From the NCBI GenBank assembly GCA_035772405.1, contig JAYKKM010000224.1:3554501-3618500 (forward strand): a stretch of DNA of 64,000 nucleotides. Direction: 5' to 3'. The stretch comes from Chrysogorgia sp. JL179-B06. Taxonomy: Eukaryota; Cnidaria; Anthozoa; Scleralcyonacea; Chrysogorgiidae. Of this stretch, positions 23,224 through 33,480 are shown piece after piece. Position 1 is the first letter of the stretch. Every line of letters begins with the position of its first letter. The position numbers and the translations under genes were made by a program. The notes below the pieces were generated by a model that was not told where the DNA came from, made no database searches, and saw nothing but the letters and a program-made list of their open reading frames with translations.

Positions 23224-24588
23224 ATGGCAGAGCAGACAGGTGGTTTATTACAAGAGGATTTGGAAATTAAAAGTTTTCTTTGAGAATGTTTTACTCAGGA
23301 CTGAGGAAATTTTACAAGAGGATTCATCTAATCATAATGAAAGCTACACTTCAGATGTTTTGACTCACATAGATCTACTGGAGAGAACAATAGCATTGCC
23401 AAGTCAGTTGTCAAGGGTTGTTACTGACGAAACTGATTTGAAACTATTGGAGGATCTACAACTGTTTTTTTCTGAATTGTTGGAAAAGTATCTTCAGCAT
23501 TTTGGAAACAATACATCAAGGCAAACTCGGGTTGCCTTCCTTCCATGTTCCCCAGATAAATGTGGAGGTCCAGGCAGACCATCCGTGTATATTCCACCTG
23601 AGATACTAGAAGATTTGAGAGAACTTGGATTTACTTGGGAAAAGATAGCCAGGATGTTTAGAGTGTCTCGCTGGACAATAATGGATTGGAACATTTAACA
23701 CGCTTTAGTAGTTTAACCGATCAACAGATAGACAACATCATTCAGAGCTACATTTCACACCATGGAAATACAACAGGCGAGTCCTACCTAAGAGGACACT
23801 TTAGAGCATTAGGATACACTGTACCGTGATACATGGCTGCATTGATGGCTACTCACGAAGGATAATTTTCCTATCTTGCAGTAACAATAATCTTTCTTCT
23901 ACAGTCCTCAGTCTATTTGAAAATGCCATAGAACAAGATGGGGGGCTGTGGCCTTCAAGAATCAGGGTGGACTATGGTGTGGAGAACACTGCAATTTGTG
24001 ATGCAATGGTTGCAGTCCGTGGAGAGGGTCGCGGTAGTTTATATTGCTGGTTCATCGACCAGGAACCAGCGAATTGAAAGATTGTGGAGGGATGTTTTTA
24101 GATGTGTCTGCCATTTGTTTTACTATACGTTTTATGCCCTAGAACAATCTGGTCTGTTAGATGTAGCCAATCCTATACAATTGTTCGCCTTGCAGTATGT
24201 CTTTTTGGAAAGAATAAATACTGCATTAACTGAATGGATGCACTGCTTCAATCATCACCCATTGCAGACTGAGCATAACTGGTCCCCAAACCAGATGTGG
24301 CTAAATGGCATGATGAATTCATGTAATCCACTTGCTAATGGTGACCTTGATGATGACCCAGAAGATGTAACATTCTATGGGGAAGATACAGGACATTCGC
24401 CATTTGAAGAATCAGACAATAATGTTCAGGTATCACCTGCCCAGGTTTCAAACATTACTACTGAACTTACAACTCATTTATCAAATTCTATTAACCCCTT
24501 ACAAGAATCATCATGCTTTGGTGTAGATGTTTATGTCCAAGCTCTTGAAATTGTTGTTCAAACACTTGAAGCATATAGTTTAGAATAG
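23224..24588 (+). pseudogene. Integrase-like (DDE, rve-fold) transposase, internally deleted
   Basis: ATG at 23224 begins 34 bases after the satellite, and the frame shifts about 19 codons later. A helix-turn-helix-like segment (ELGFTWEKIARMFRVSRWTI, about 23620-23679) is followed by a small loss at about 23690 and by SYLRGHFRALGY. A deletion near 23825 then joins this directly to IHGCIDGYSRR. In this family the first catalytic Asp lies in a HxDG segment before that point, so it appears deleted. The second Asp (RVDYGVEN, about 23963-23986) and the Glu region (NQRIERLWRDVFR, about 24070-24108) remain, separated by a frameshift near 24050. The last part to 24588 is acidic. It cannot be active as it stands. 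Confidence 0.7.
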
Positions 24589-24759
24589 GTTTGTTGATGT
24601 TAATAACACTCAATTTTTTGTATTGTATTTATGAGAATTAGGAAGGTCGATGTTGACAGTTACTGTATGTACTGACAGTGCTTTTTCAAGGATAAGACAT
24701 GAAGATCTGGTTAACAGTGTTATTTACACTCAATAAAATAAATGTACATGGTGCCATAA
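24589..24759. other. 3' flank of the integrase pseudogene
   Basis: AT-rich and short; no gene is seen. Includes 'aataaaataaat' at 24733-24744, a possible polyadenylation signal for the gene upstream. Confidence 0.4.
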
Positions 24760-25009
24760 GGCCACACCAATTTAATTGTTCGGGTACGGATCCAACCGAC
24801 CCTGTTTTTGTGAAACCAAAATAAAATTTGTACCAATTATTTACTTTGATCACAAATTGGTTATTTTTGTTCTTTTTCAACCTCGTACCCAGGCTTTTCA
24901 CCGGCGAGTCAAAAGACTGGGTACGAGCTTGTACTTTTTTTAATTTCCATTTTTCCTGACTGACAGAACCCTAAAAAATCCATGCCAGAAGTATCAAATT
25001 GGTGTGGCC
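24760..25009. mobile_element. 250-bp PIF/Harbinger-type MITE, TAA duplication
   Basis: Ends GGCCACACCAATTT and AAATTGGTGTGGCC are perfect complements with TAA outside both (24757-24759 and 25010-25012), as for PIF/Harbinger. The centre holds a second hairpin, ctcgtacccag against ctgggtacgag (24881-24929). Confidence 0.85.
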
Positions 25010-25366
25010 TAAATCTAAAAAGATAATGTGATTCTGTAGCTAAGCAATCAACAAACACTGGTTACACTGAATAAAATGAACATCAAACAAGTTAATACAA
25101 AGTTTCTTACTGATTAGTACTTCCAATAATTTCAAGTTAATCAGAAAATATTTTCTTACTGTTGTCAACAAACCAAAATGTTGTTACAACTTACAGGCAA
25201 ACTAAAGCTAACTTTAACAATGGATGGTAAAATAGAAAATAAAATGCAAAAAATCAACAACTGCATGTTTTTGAAAAATACTGTATAATATACAGTATAT
25301 TCGAGGTATCATCAGTCTTACTCCAATCTAAAGCACTAAAAAGCAATACATACTGTATGGTCTAAA
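25010..25366. other. AT-rich stretch between convergent genes
   Basis: No gene is seen. It is probably the 3' region of the HECT pseudogene on the minus strand. Confidence 0.4.
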
Positions 25367-25845
25367 TCACATAATGCCAAAATAAGTATTTTTGAATGCA
25401 TAGTCATAAATATTAAATAACTTTTCATCACTTGGCAAAGGCAATGTGGCAGATCCTCTTGGTAAATGCAGTGTGTTGGAACAAGTGTGTGACTTGGGAA
25501 GAAAGTCAGGGATTGCTCTCTTCTTCTCTCTTGGTTCCTTTATTAAATGCAGAAAAAACAAATACATTTGTATGTTAAAATTAAAAGACCATTGATTAAG
25601 TTTAGGTAAAACTTAATGGCCTTTAAATCATGATTATATAATCACTAAGTTATATAATCAGTTACGGTCCATGAAGCATGTGGATCATGTTCTGGCACAC
25701 AGGGGAGTCACCAGTCCTTGAAAAGTGGGGGACAAAATGATGACATCACATATTTACTGATGTCATAGAGCAATTTTATGGAGCAAATTCGCTAATGCTG
25801 CATCAGAGTAAGAAATAAGATTAAAATCACACAGGACACTGTACT

Positions 25846-27419
25846 GTAATTCATTGTTATAGCCCTATTTGATGTGATCAGTTGATGTCATACTTCTTAT
25901 CCCCTAGTTTCTTATAGGATTTGGGAACAATTACAAAATTGGTCTTGAAGAGAAAAGAAGTGGAGGGTTTGGACCCTAAGGAAACATCCCTGTGGGATTA
26001 TTACAGTATTAATTCCACATAATCTATTTGAAAGTTCTATTTCAGTTCCTGTTTTATTAAAATTTCCTGTCAGGTATTGTTAGTTTAGTATGGTTTACCT
26101 AACTTTGTGAATGAACAACTATTTTTATCAACCCCCATACTTTCATGTGACAATATTTTACTGCTATTTTTATTGTTCATGGCGTCATGACATAAGCAGA
26201 TACAACTAAACCTGATTAGGTCTGAGACTCAACAGTTGACCACAAGTGATTAGGTCTGAGAGGTAACAGTTGACCAAAAGTGACCCTCCCTGCCTCTCCC
26301 CCAATTATAATACATGTAAATAATTTACATTATTACATCACTTCTGTGCCCTTCCTCAACATATCAGGCTGCCTGTTGGGCAACTGGATTTTGTTTCAGA
26401 AATCTGAAAAGATTCCCAGCTAGATGGCCTTTTTTTATAAGGAAGGGGGACATCTATATTGGTCCATGTGCATATATGTTGACACCCATATACAGTACCT
26501 GTAGTACTATACTTGTATATAGTATTACAACCAATTTATAGAAAACAATAAAATTTGACACACCTGTTCCTCAGCAAATTCCTCATTTGGTTCACACACA
26601 TCTGCTTCCAAAAATGTGATTATTGGTTGCCGAGCAAATGTAATTCATTGTTATAGCCCTATTTGATGTGATCAGTTGATGTCATACTTCTTATCCCCTA
26701 GTTTCTTATAGGATTTGGGAACAATTACAAAATTGGTCTTGAAGAGAAAAGAAGTGGAGGGTTTGGACCCTAAGGAAACATCCCTGTGGGATTATTACAG
26801 TATTAATTCCACATAATCTATTTGAAAGTTCTATTTCAGTTCCTGTTTTATTAAAATTTCCTGTCAGGTATTGTTAGTTTAGTATGGTTTACCTAACTTT
26901 GTGAATGAACAACTATTTTTATCAACCCCCATACTTTCATGTGACAATATTTTACTGCTATTTTTATTGTTCATGGCGTCATGACATAAGCAGATACAAC
27001 TAAACCTGATTAGGTCTGAGACTCAACAGTTGACCACAAGTGATTAGGTCTGAGAGGTAACAGTTGACCAAAAGTGACCCTCCCTGCCTCTCCCCCAATT
27101 ATAATACATGTAAATAATTTACATTATTACCTTCCTCAACATATCAGGCTGCCTGTTGGGCAACTGGATTTTGTTTCAGAAATCTGAAAAGATTCCCAGC
27201 TAGATGGCCTTTTTTTATAAGGAAGGGGGACATCTATATTGGTCCATGTGCATATATGTTGACACCCATATACAGTACCTGTAGTACTATACTTGTATAT
27301 AGTATTACAACCAATTTATAGAAAACAATAAAATTTGACACACCTGTTCCTCAGCAAATTCCTCATTTGGTTCACACACATCTGCTTCCAAAAATGTGAT
27401 TATTGGTTGCCGAGCAAAT
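25846..27419. repeat. Tandem duplication of ~790 bp including part of HECT exon 2
   Basis: Copy A is 25846-26639 (794 bp) and copy B is 26640-27419 (780 bp). They are nearly identical except for a 14-base difference (atcacttctgtgcc, present only in A). Each contains the last ~76 coding bases of HECT exon 2 with its donor. The copy A piece (about 26564-26639) is an orphan exon fragment inside the intron. Confidence 0.9.
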
Positions 27420-27948
27420 CCCAATATTGGTTCCTCACTTGCTCCAGTTACAAATTCCAAAACATTTTCCAGTGTAGTCACTCTTCGGCCTCCTGCTACC
27501 TCTCTGATGTACTTTACAAACTTTCCATAAACAGCTTTCTCGAGAACTAATTTGTTGCATCCCTCTTCCGAAAACTGGGGTGGAAGAAGATGAATGATCT
27601 TTTGAACTGTTAATCTTTGCTGAATTGGCCTTAATAAATGAAGAAAGAGTGGAAATTTCCTTGCAAACATGTGTATTCCCAAACAATCTAGGCCATTGCG
27701 TATTTTGATGATACATGTTGAAACACATGGATCTTCACTGACAAAAATGGCAGTTAATAACTCTTCTGCAAAATACTTTGGAATTTGGCCATTCTATAAT
27801 AATGCAATAGCAGCCATCTGCCCCACCAAAAAATAATCTTCTGCTAAGTGCTCCTTTAGCCCATTGTCAAAGTACTTAGTCTTTATCTATTAAGAATAAA
27901 ATAGATATAAATAAATACTGGTATACCATTAATGTTACAAACACCCTA

Positions 27949-28165
27949 CAATCCTGGCAAAAAGTTAATGAAACAGGTGGAATAATGACTAAGAACAGCG
28001 CATCCCCCCCTTCCCCCAGAACAATGTTGGTAAATGGCTTGTCGGACTGTAGGGAGTGTGATTTACATCTTTTTGGTTGGTATCAACCAACATTGTACGG
28101 GGGGAGGGGGACGAAATTATAATTATTTGAAATTATGCGTGGTGTTTCATTACTTTTTGCCAGGA
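27949..28165. mobile_element. mariner-like MITE, first of three copies
   Basis: Inverted ends CAATCCTGGCAAAAAGT and ACTTTTTGCCAGGATTG continue for about 25 bases (aatgaaac against gtttcatt). The middle has 'tgttggtaaatgg' and 'ggttggtatcaaccaaca' hairpins. Further copies are at 29506-29720 and 31060-31281. Confidence 0.8.
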
Positions 28166-28274
28166 TTGTCTTGGAACGCAGGAATTGTTCAGTCGTCTTT
28201 TGGTGGTTGGGCATCTCCTCGTATTTGGTGTTCCTAACTTGTTTGCATGTGGTAGTTATTATTTCGAATAATTT

Positions 28275-28575
28275 TGTGAAAATTAGAAATCGGTTGCCAT
28301 GGAGACCTAAATATAAATATATAAATATCTCATTAGATATTCCTTTTGCCTGTTATTTTCCCATTAGAAAATTACGATTGAATTTGCCTGACAAAAAGTT
28401 AAAGAGCGACGCAATCGAGCAAAGCATTACCCACGAAACGTACGAAGAGTTCTCTGCTAGAGTCCACAATACACTCGAAAATTTCACAGTAGAGCTAGTG
28501 GACAAAATCATCGACACTATACCGAAGAGGATGTCTCAAATTGTCAGTGGTGGTGGACAACGACTAAAGTATTAA
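28275..28575 (+). pseudogene. Tc1/mariner-type transposase C-terminal tail (copy 1)
   Basis: The last ~65 codons read THETYEEFSARVHNTLENF, then ELVDKIIDTIPKRMSQIV and GGGQRLKY. This is the pattern that ends many Tc1/mariner transposases ('..I.SMP.R...V....G..TKY'). A splice-acceptor-like ttttcccattag directly precedes codon AAA at about 28369, so this may be a terminal exon. The upstream part of the frame is not transposase-like, and no catalytic D,D,D/E residues are present. Confidence 0.5.
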
Positions 28576-28721
28576 AAAGTGTATTACGATTTTAACTTTA
28601 ATTGTGATGTATGGTGATTGCATTTATTCTTAACGTTCGTTTTCGTTAGTTTAATATTAAGTTTTGTTAAATGTTCCCTTGTTATTTAGGTAGTGGGAAG
28701 GATTTGTTAGGAATTAAAATG

Positions 28722-28932
28722 ACGGTTGACAATACGGTTGACACCAACGGTTGACAAAATTATTCTAACAGTTTTATACTAATTTTTCAACGGTTGACGG
28801 TTGACAGTAATTTAATAAAAAAATATTTATTTATTTATCTTTTTAGTAAATTACTGTCAACCGTTACAAAATTAGTATAAAACTGTTAGAAAAATGTTGT
28901 CAACCGTTGGTGTCAACCGTATTGTCAACCGT
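28722..28932. repeat. 211-bp palindrome with AACGGTTGACA ends (copy 1)
   Basis: Left and right halves are near-perfect complements, including 'caacggttgacaaaattattctaacag' type arms and several 'ggttgaca' words. The centre is an A/T tract. An identical second copy is at 30278-30488. A hairpin of ~95-base arms is possible. Confidence 0.85.
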
Positions 28933-29404
28933 TGCTTTCTCGTTTGGGGTGAATTAAACAAAGAAGGCCCCATTCCCAATCTTTTATTGTCAATAAAATA
29001 AAAAATAGACACTTATTTAACTTGATACTTTGTAATGTGTTATATTGTTATTTGTCTTATTTCATTTTAATTAAATGATTGATGATGATGAAAAAATAGT
29101 ACATTATATTTATAAAAGTTACACGTCCAATGAAAGTTTTAAGCTCGGCAGGTTGTGGATAAAAGCTTTATGATTACCAGCTACAGTACACACTATCGCA
29201 CGAATGGAACTCAACGCAATAATAACAAGAAAAATGACTACTTATGGAAATATACGTGAACAAGAAACACAGGAAAAGTCAATGGCAAGTTGGCAACCAC
29301 TCTCGTACCAAGACTCTCGCCCATTCTCGTACCCAGACTCCCCACACACACTAGCACAGCGCATTTTCAATTGAACATTTCGCGGAGAGTGTCTAAGAAG
29401 CTTG

Positions 29405-29432
29405 CTTCCCCCCCCCCCCCCCCCCCCCCCCA
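29405..29432. repeat. Poly-C run, recurring at 30963-30985
   Basis: A run of about 26 C in unit 1 and about 23 C in unit 2 of the tandem array; length differs between otherwise identical units. Confidence 0.9.
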
Positions 29433-29830
29433 CAATACCTAAATATAAGCATCTGAATGAATTTTGTTAGCTCTCTTATTATCTCTCAATTTTACTATAT
29501 TCAGACAATCCTGGTAAAAAGTTAATGAAACAGGTGGAATAATGACTAAGAACAGCGCATCCCCCCTTCCCCACGAACAATGTTGGTAAATGGCTTGTCG
29601 GACTGTAGGGAGTGTGATTTACATCTTTTTGGTTGGTATCAACCAACATTGTACGGGGGGAGGGGGACGAAATTATAATTATTTGAAATTATGCGTGGTG
29701 TTTCATTACTTTTTGCCAGGATTGTCTTGGAACGCAGGAATTGTTCAGTCGTCTTTTGGTGGTTGGGCATCTCCTCGTATTTGGTGTTCCTAACTTGTTT
29801 GCATGTGGTAGTTATTATTTCGAATAATTT

Positions 29831-30131
29831 TGTGAAAATTAGAAATCGGTTGCCATGGAGACCTAAATATAAATATATAAATATCTCATTAGATATTCCT
29901 TTTGCCTGTTATTTTCCCATTAGAAAATTACGATTGAATTTGCCTGACAAAAAGTTAAAGAGCGACGCAATCGAGCAAAGCATTACCCACGAAACGTACG
30001 AAGAGTTCTCTGCTAGAGTCCACAATACACTCGAAAATTTCACAGTAGAGCTAGTGGACAAAATCATCGACACTATACCGAAGAGGATGTCTCAAATTGT
30101 CAGTGGTGGTGGACAACGACTAAAGTATTAA
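29831..30131 (+). pseudogene. Tc1/mariner-type transposase C-terminal tail (copy 2)
   Basis: Identical in protein sequence to the copy at 28275-28575, carried on the second 1.55-kb unit. Identity of both copies implies a recent tandem duplication or ongoing gene conversion. Confidence 0.5.
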
Positions 30132-32374
30132 AAAGTGTATTACGATTTTAACTTTAATTGTGATGTATGGTGATTGCATTTATTCTTAACGTTCGTTTTC
30201 GTTAGTTTAATATTAAGTTTTGTTAAATGTTCCCTTGTTATTTAGGTAGTGGGAAGGATTTGTTAGGAATTAAAATGACGGTTGACAATACGGTTGACAC
30301 CAACGGTTGACAAAATTATTCTAACAGTTTTATACTAATTTTTCAACGGTTGACGGTTGACAGTAATTTAATAAAAAAATATTTATTTATTTATCTTTTT
30401 AGTAAATTACTGTCAACCGTTACAAAATTAGTATAAAACTGTTAGAAAAATGTTGTCAACCGTTGGTGTCAACCGTATTGTCAACCGTTGCTTTCTCGTT
30501 TGGGGTGAATTAAACAAAGAAGGCCCCATTCCCAATCTTTTATTGTCAATAAAATAAAAAATAGACACTTATTTAACTTGATACTTTGTAATGTGTTATA
30601 TTGTTATTTGTCTTATTTCATTTTAATTAAATGATTGATGATGATGAAAAAATAGTACATTATATTTATAAAAGTTACACGTCCAATGAAAGTTTTAAGC
30701 TCGGCAGGTTGTGGATAAAAGCTTTATGATTACCAGCTACAGTACACACTATCGCACGAATGGAACTCAACGCAATAATAACAAGAAAAATGACTACTTA
30801 TGGAAATATACGTGAACAAGAAACACAGGAAAAGTCAATGGCAAGTTGGCAACCACTCTCGTACCAAGACTCTCGCCCATTCTCGTACCCAGACTCCCCA
30901 CACACACTAGCACAGCGCATTTCAATTGAACATTTCGCGGAGTGTGTCTAAGAAGCTTGCTTCCCCCCCCCCCCCCCCCCCCCCCACAATACCTAAATAT
31001 AAGCATCTGAATGAATTTTGTTAGCTCTCTTATTATCTCTCAATTTTACTATATTCAGACAATCCTGGTAAAAAGTTAATGAAACAGGTGGAATAATGAC
31101 TAAGAACAGCGCATCCCCCCCCCTTCCCCACGAACAATGTTGGTAAATGGCTTGTCGGACTGTAGGGAGTGTGATTTACATCTTTTTGGTTGGTATCAAC
31201 CAACATTGTACGGGGGGAGGGGGACGAAATTATAATTATTTGAAATTATGCGTGGTGTTTCATTACTTTTTGCCAGGATTGTAGCTCACTTTTTCACCAG
31301 GGTTGCCTAGGGGTATTGGTAACAGAAAGGATAATCGAACCATGAATTACAGTACCTTTTGGTTACACAGTCTAATCCATTCTTTCCTTGGCCCACCACT
31401 GTCCTGTGCCTGTTCACCATAAAAATCCACTTGGAAGGTTATTCTTTGGTCACTCACTGATCTCAGCTCTTCAAATGTTGACTCCAAAATATTTTCACGG
31501 TCAACAGCAATGAAATTGGTTTCTCCCGAAAGTGCTACAGCATTGTCAGAAAGATCCAGGGACCGCCCTCTGATAATTTTGCTCTGTAAGTACTTTAGCA
31601 TTTCAGTGGGTTCTAGAATGTCACTGGATGGGAATTCTCTTACAACTGTATCAAAAAAAATCATTACCATCAAACTTGGTTGAGTTTTCTGACTGACCTA
31701 TCAACGGACTCTTGGGGCTGGGTCAAATCAATGCTGACTGCCATGACTGGGAAGTCTGGCAGTTGATCATCATCTGAGACTGATATTTCATTTAGGACAA
31801 AATGATAATCTTTTTTTATTCGGATGTATAACAGACCTTGTCCAGCCAGTTTTCGCACAACGGCGAAATTGTACTCCGTCCCTTCGCCCAATTTTAATAC
31901 CGATATTTTCTTCTGGGTTACTTTAACAAATTCAAAGTCGTTTAGTCCAATAATACTGTACGTAGACTTTAGACTAGAAACTAGCTTTTCACGAACGCTT
32001 TTCTCGTCGTCGTCTTCTGTTAAAATTACCATTCCTCTTTCGACTATATTTTCTTTTCTCAGGATGTCATCTTCCTCTTCTTCATCACATTCGTCAGCGG
32101 AATTTGCCTTTAGCAGAGCAAATTCAACGGGTTTTTTCTCTACATGCTTTGATTTCTTTTCTTTCTTGTTTTTTGGCGAGTTCGTTGATGAAGTTGATGC
32201 AGCTCTTAGACGCTCGTTTCGATTAAGCCGTCTATATAACCCTGCGCTTGAACTGGTTGCCATCATCGACCTTGCGCGCGAAAGGGTTTCAGCAATCGTT
32301 CCTGCTGTTGTAGTTACTGTACTTGTGCTTGAACTTGTACGGCTAGCAGTATTATTCCCGCTCGGAATACTTTA

Positions 32375-32790
32375 TATTCATTCAATTCAATATTTATATT
32401 CATTCAATTCAATATTTATATTCATTCAATTCAATATCTATATATTCATTCAATTCAATATCTATATTCATTCAATTCAATGTTTATTTTCATTCAATTC
32501 AATACCTATCCTATATTTATTCAATTATTGAATTGAATGAATATAAATATTGAATTGAATGAATATAAATATTGAATTGAATGAATATAAATATTGAATT
32601 GAATGAATATAAATATTGAATTGAATGAATATAAATATTGAATTGAATGAATATAAAATATTGAATTGAATGAATATAAATATTGAATTGAATGAATATA
32701 AATATTGAATTGAATGAATATAAATATTGAATTGAATGAATATAAATATTGAATTGAATGAATATAGATATTAAATTGAATGAATTGTGT
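32375..32790. repeat. 22-bp satellite array, right transposon end, with internal inversion
   Basis: Units read 'ATTCATTCAATTCAATATTTAT' in forward orientation at 32375-32526, then switch to the complement 'GAATGAATATAAATATTGAATT' from 32527 to about 32790. The array is thus its own large inverted repeat around 32526. It starts about 105 bases upstream of the HECT start codon. Confidence 0.9.
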
Positions 32791-32862
32791 TTATTGAATA
32801 TTGCTACAAATGGGCAGGCATACTGTACGTTATCCAACCAGGGAAACCATTAGGTATTTCTT

Positions 32863-33472
32863 AATCATATACGAATTCCGACTAGAAATTTATGTAAAAT
32901 TAGAAAAATTATGTAAAGTTAGAAAATTAGAAAATTTATGTAAAGACTAAAGTTAGAAATTTATTTAAAATCCGTGCAGTTTTATATGAAATATTTTCAA
33001 CTTCTTTTAAAATTATCCAATATCAATGTTCTTCTTGTTAAATTTTTGTTTGCGTTTCATAATATGCCGCAATTAACATGTTCAAACAACTATAGCAGTT
33101 CATGCGCAACTTGTGAAATGCGTGCGCAAAATAACCTCATAGTCCGAATACGCTTGTTTCTCCCATAATCATGTTCTTGCCTCGTTCTACTACCAAAACC
33201 CAACATAAACAATATCAAGGCGTCCAACAATACCATACTTTTGGTTCGTTCAAACAAAACCAAACATTACACATATAGTAAGTACATTAGTAATTCAATA
33301 TCCACAAACAAACCTGTTACTATTGTTCTTAGTTGAGTAGACCGAGGACGGCTATGATCTTTTCATAGCATAAGTCATAACTAAGTATAATAAGCTGTAC
33401 AAGGTCGAATATGTGATGAAGCATTCTTATTGTAAACACTGGACTGGACTTTCGACTGATCGTACTCGGTCG
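32863..33472. other. AT-rich stretch between two transposons
   Basis: 'aaattagaaaatttatgtaaa' words repeat three to four times at 32885-32965. No gene is recognised. Confidence 0.4.
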
Positions 33473-33480
33473 ATCTAGAG

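Larger units (their letters stand above)
27949..31281. repeat. Tandem array of ~1.55-kb units bounded by TA-flanked mariner-like ends
   Basis: Units start at 27949, 29506 and 31060 (lengths 1557 and 1554, then a partial of 222). Each starts with a ~217-bp inverted-repeat element (CAATCCTGG(C/T)AAAAAGT ... ACTTTTTGCCAGGATTG). Only the outermost ends have TA next to them (27947-27948 and 31282-31283). The spacers carry a transposase-tail frame, a 211-bp palindrome and a poly-C run. The whole array lies in the first HECT intron. Confidence 0.85.
25367..32266 (-). pseudogene. Transposon-borne HECT-type E3 ubiquitin ligase, three coding exons, broken
   Basis: ATG at 32266 opens a basic/serine-rich N-terminus, an acidic patch (DECDEEEEDD) and a conserved-looking domain. 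The frame shifts near 31670-31690 (beside an 8-base A/T run) into the HECT start QVDFYGEQAQDSGGPRKEW. Exon 1 ends at 31356 with donor GTACTG. Exon 2 (27344-27886) starts after TTAATAG, has one in-frame stop (27794-27796), holds the N/C-lobe junction and GFARQP, and ends with donor GTGTGT. Exon 3 (25367-25538) carries the catalytic cysteine in SHTCSNTLHLPR (Cys codon 25481-25483) and ends NTYFGIM. All junctions are phase 0. HECT ligases pass ubiquitin through this cysteine; the substrate is unknown. G2E3-like ligases are the nearest comparison I can recall. Confidence 0.8.
22578..32862. mobile_element. ~10.3-kb satellite-ended transposon with integrase and HECT ligase genes
   Basis: Both outer ends read AAGAAATACCTAATGGTTTCC (left forward, right in complement). 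Next come 'atgcctgcccatttgtagcaa' and then 22-bp satellite arrays, giving inverted ends of about 610 and 490 bp. The left end carries an extra ~130-bp hairpin (about 22602-22735) that the right end lacks. Between them are a broken integrase-like gene (+) and a broken HECT ubiquitin-ligase gene (-), convergently arranged. No clear target duplication is visible. Integrase plus HECT pairs are, from my general knowledge, multicopy in aquatic animals; the superfamily name (IS3EU- or Ginger-like) is uncertain. Confidence 0.7.

Noticed and set aside
31824..32531. 235-aa plus-strand frame
   Set aside because: Antisense shadow of HECT exon 1 running into the satellite; serine/phenylalanine bias from the complement of acidic and lysine codons.
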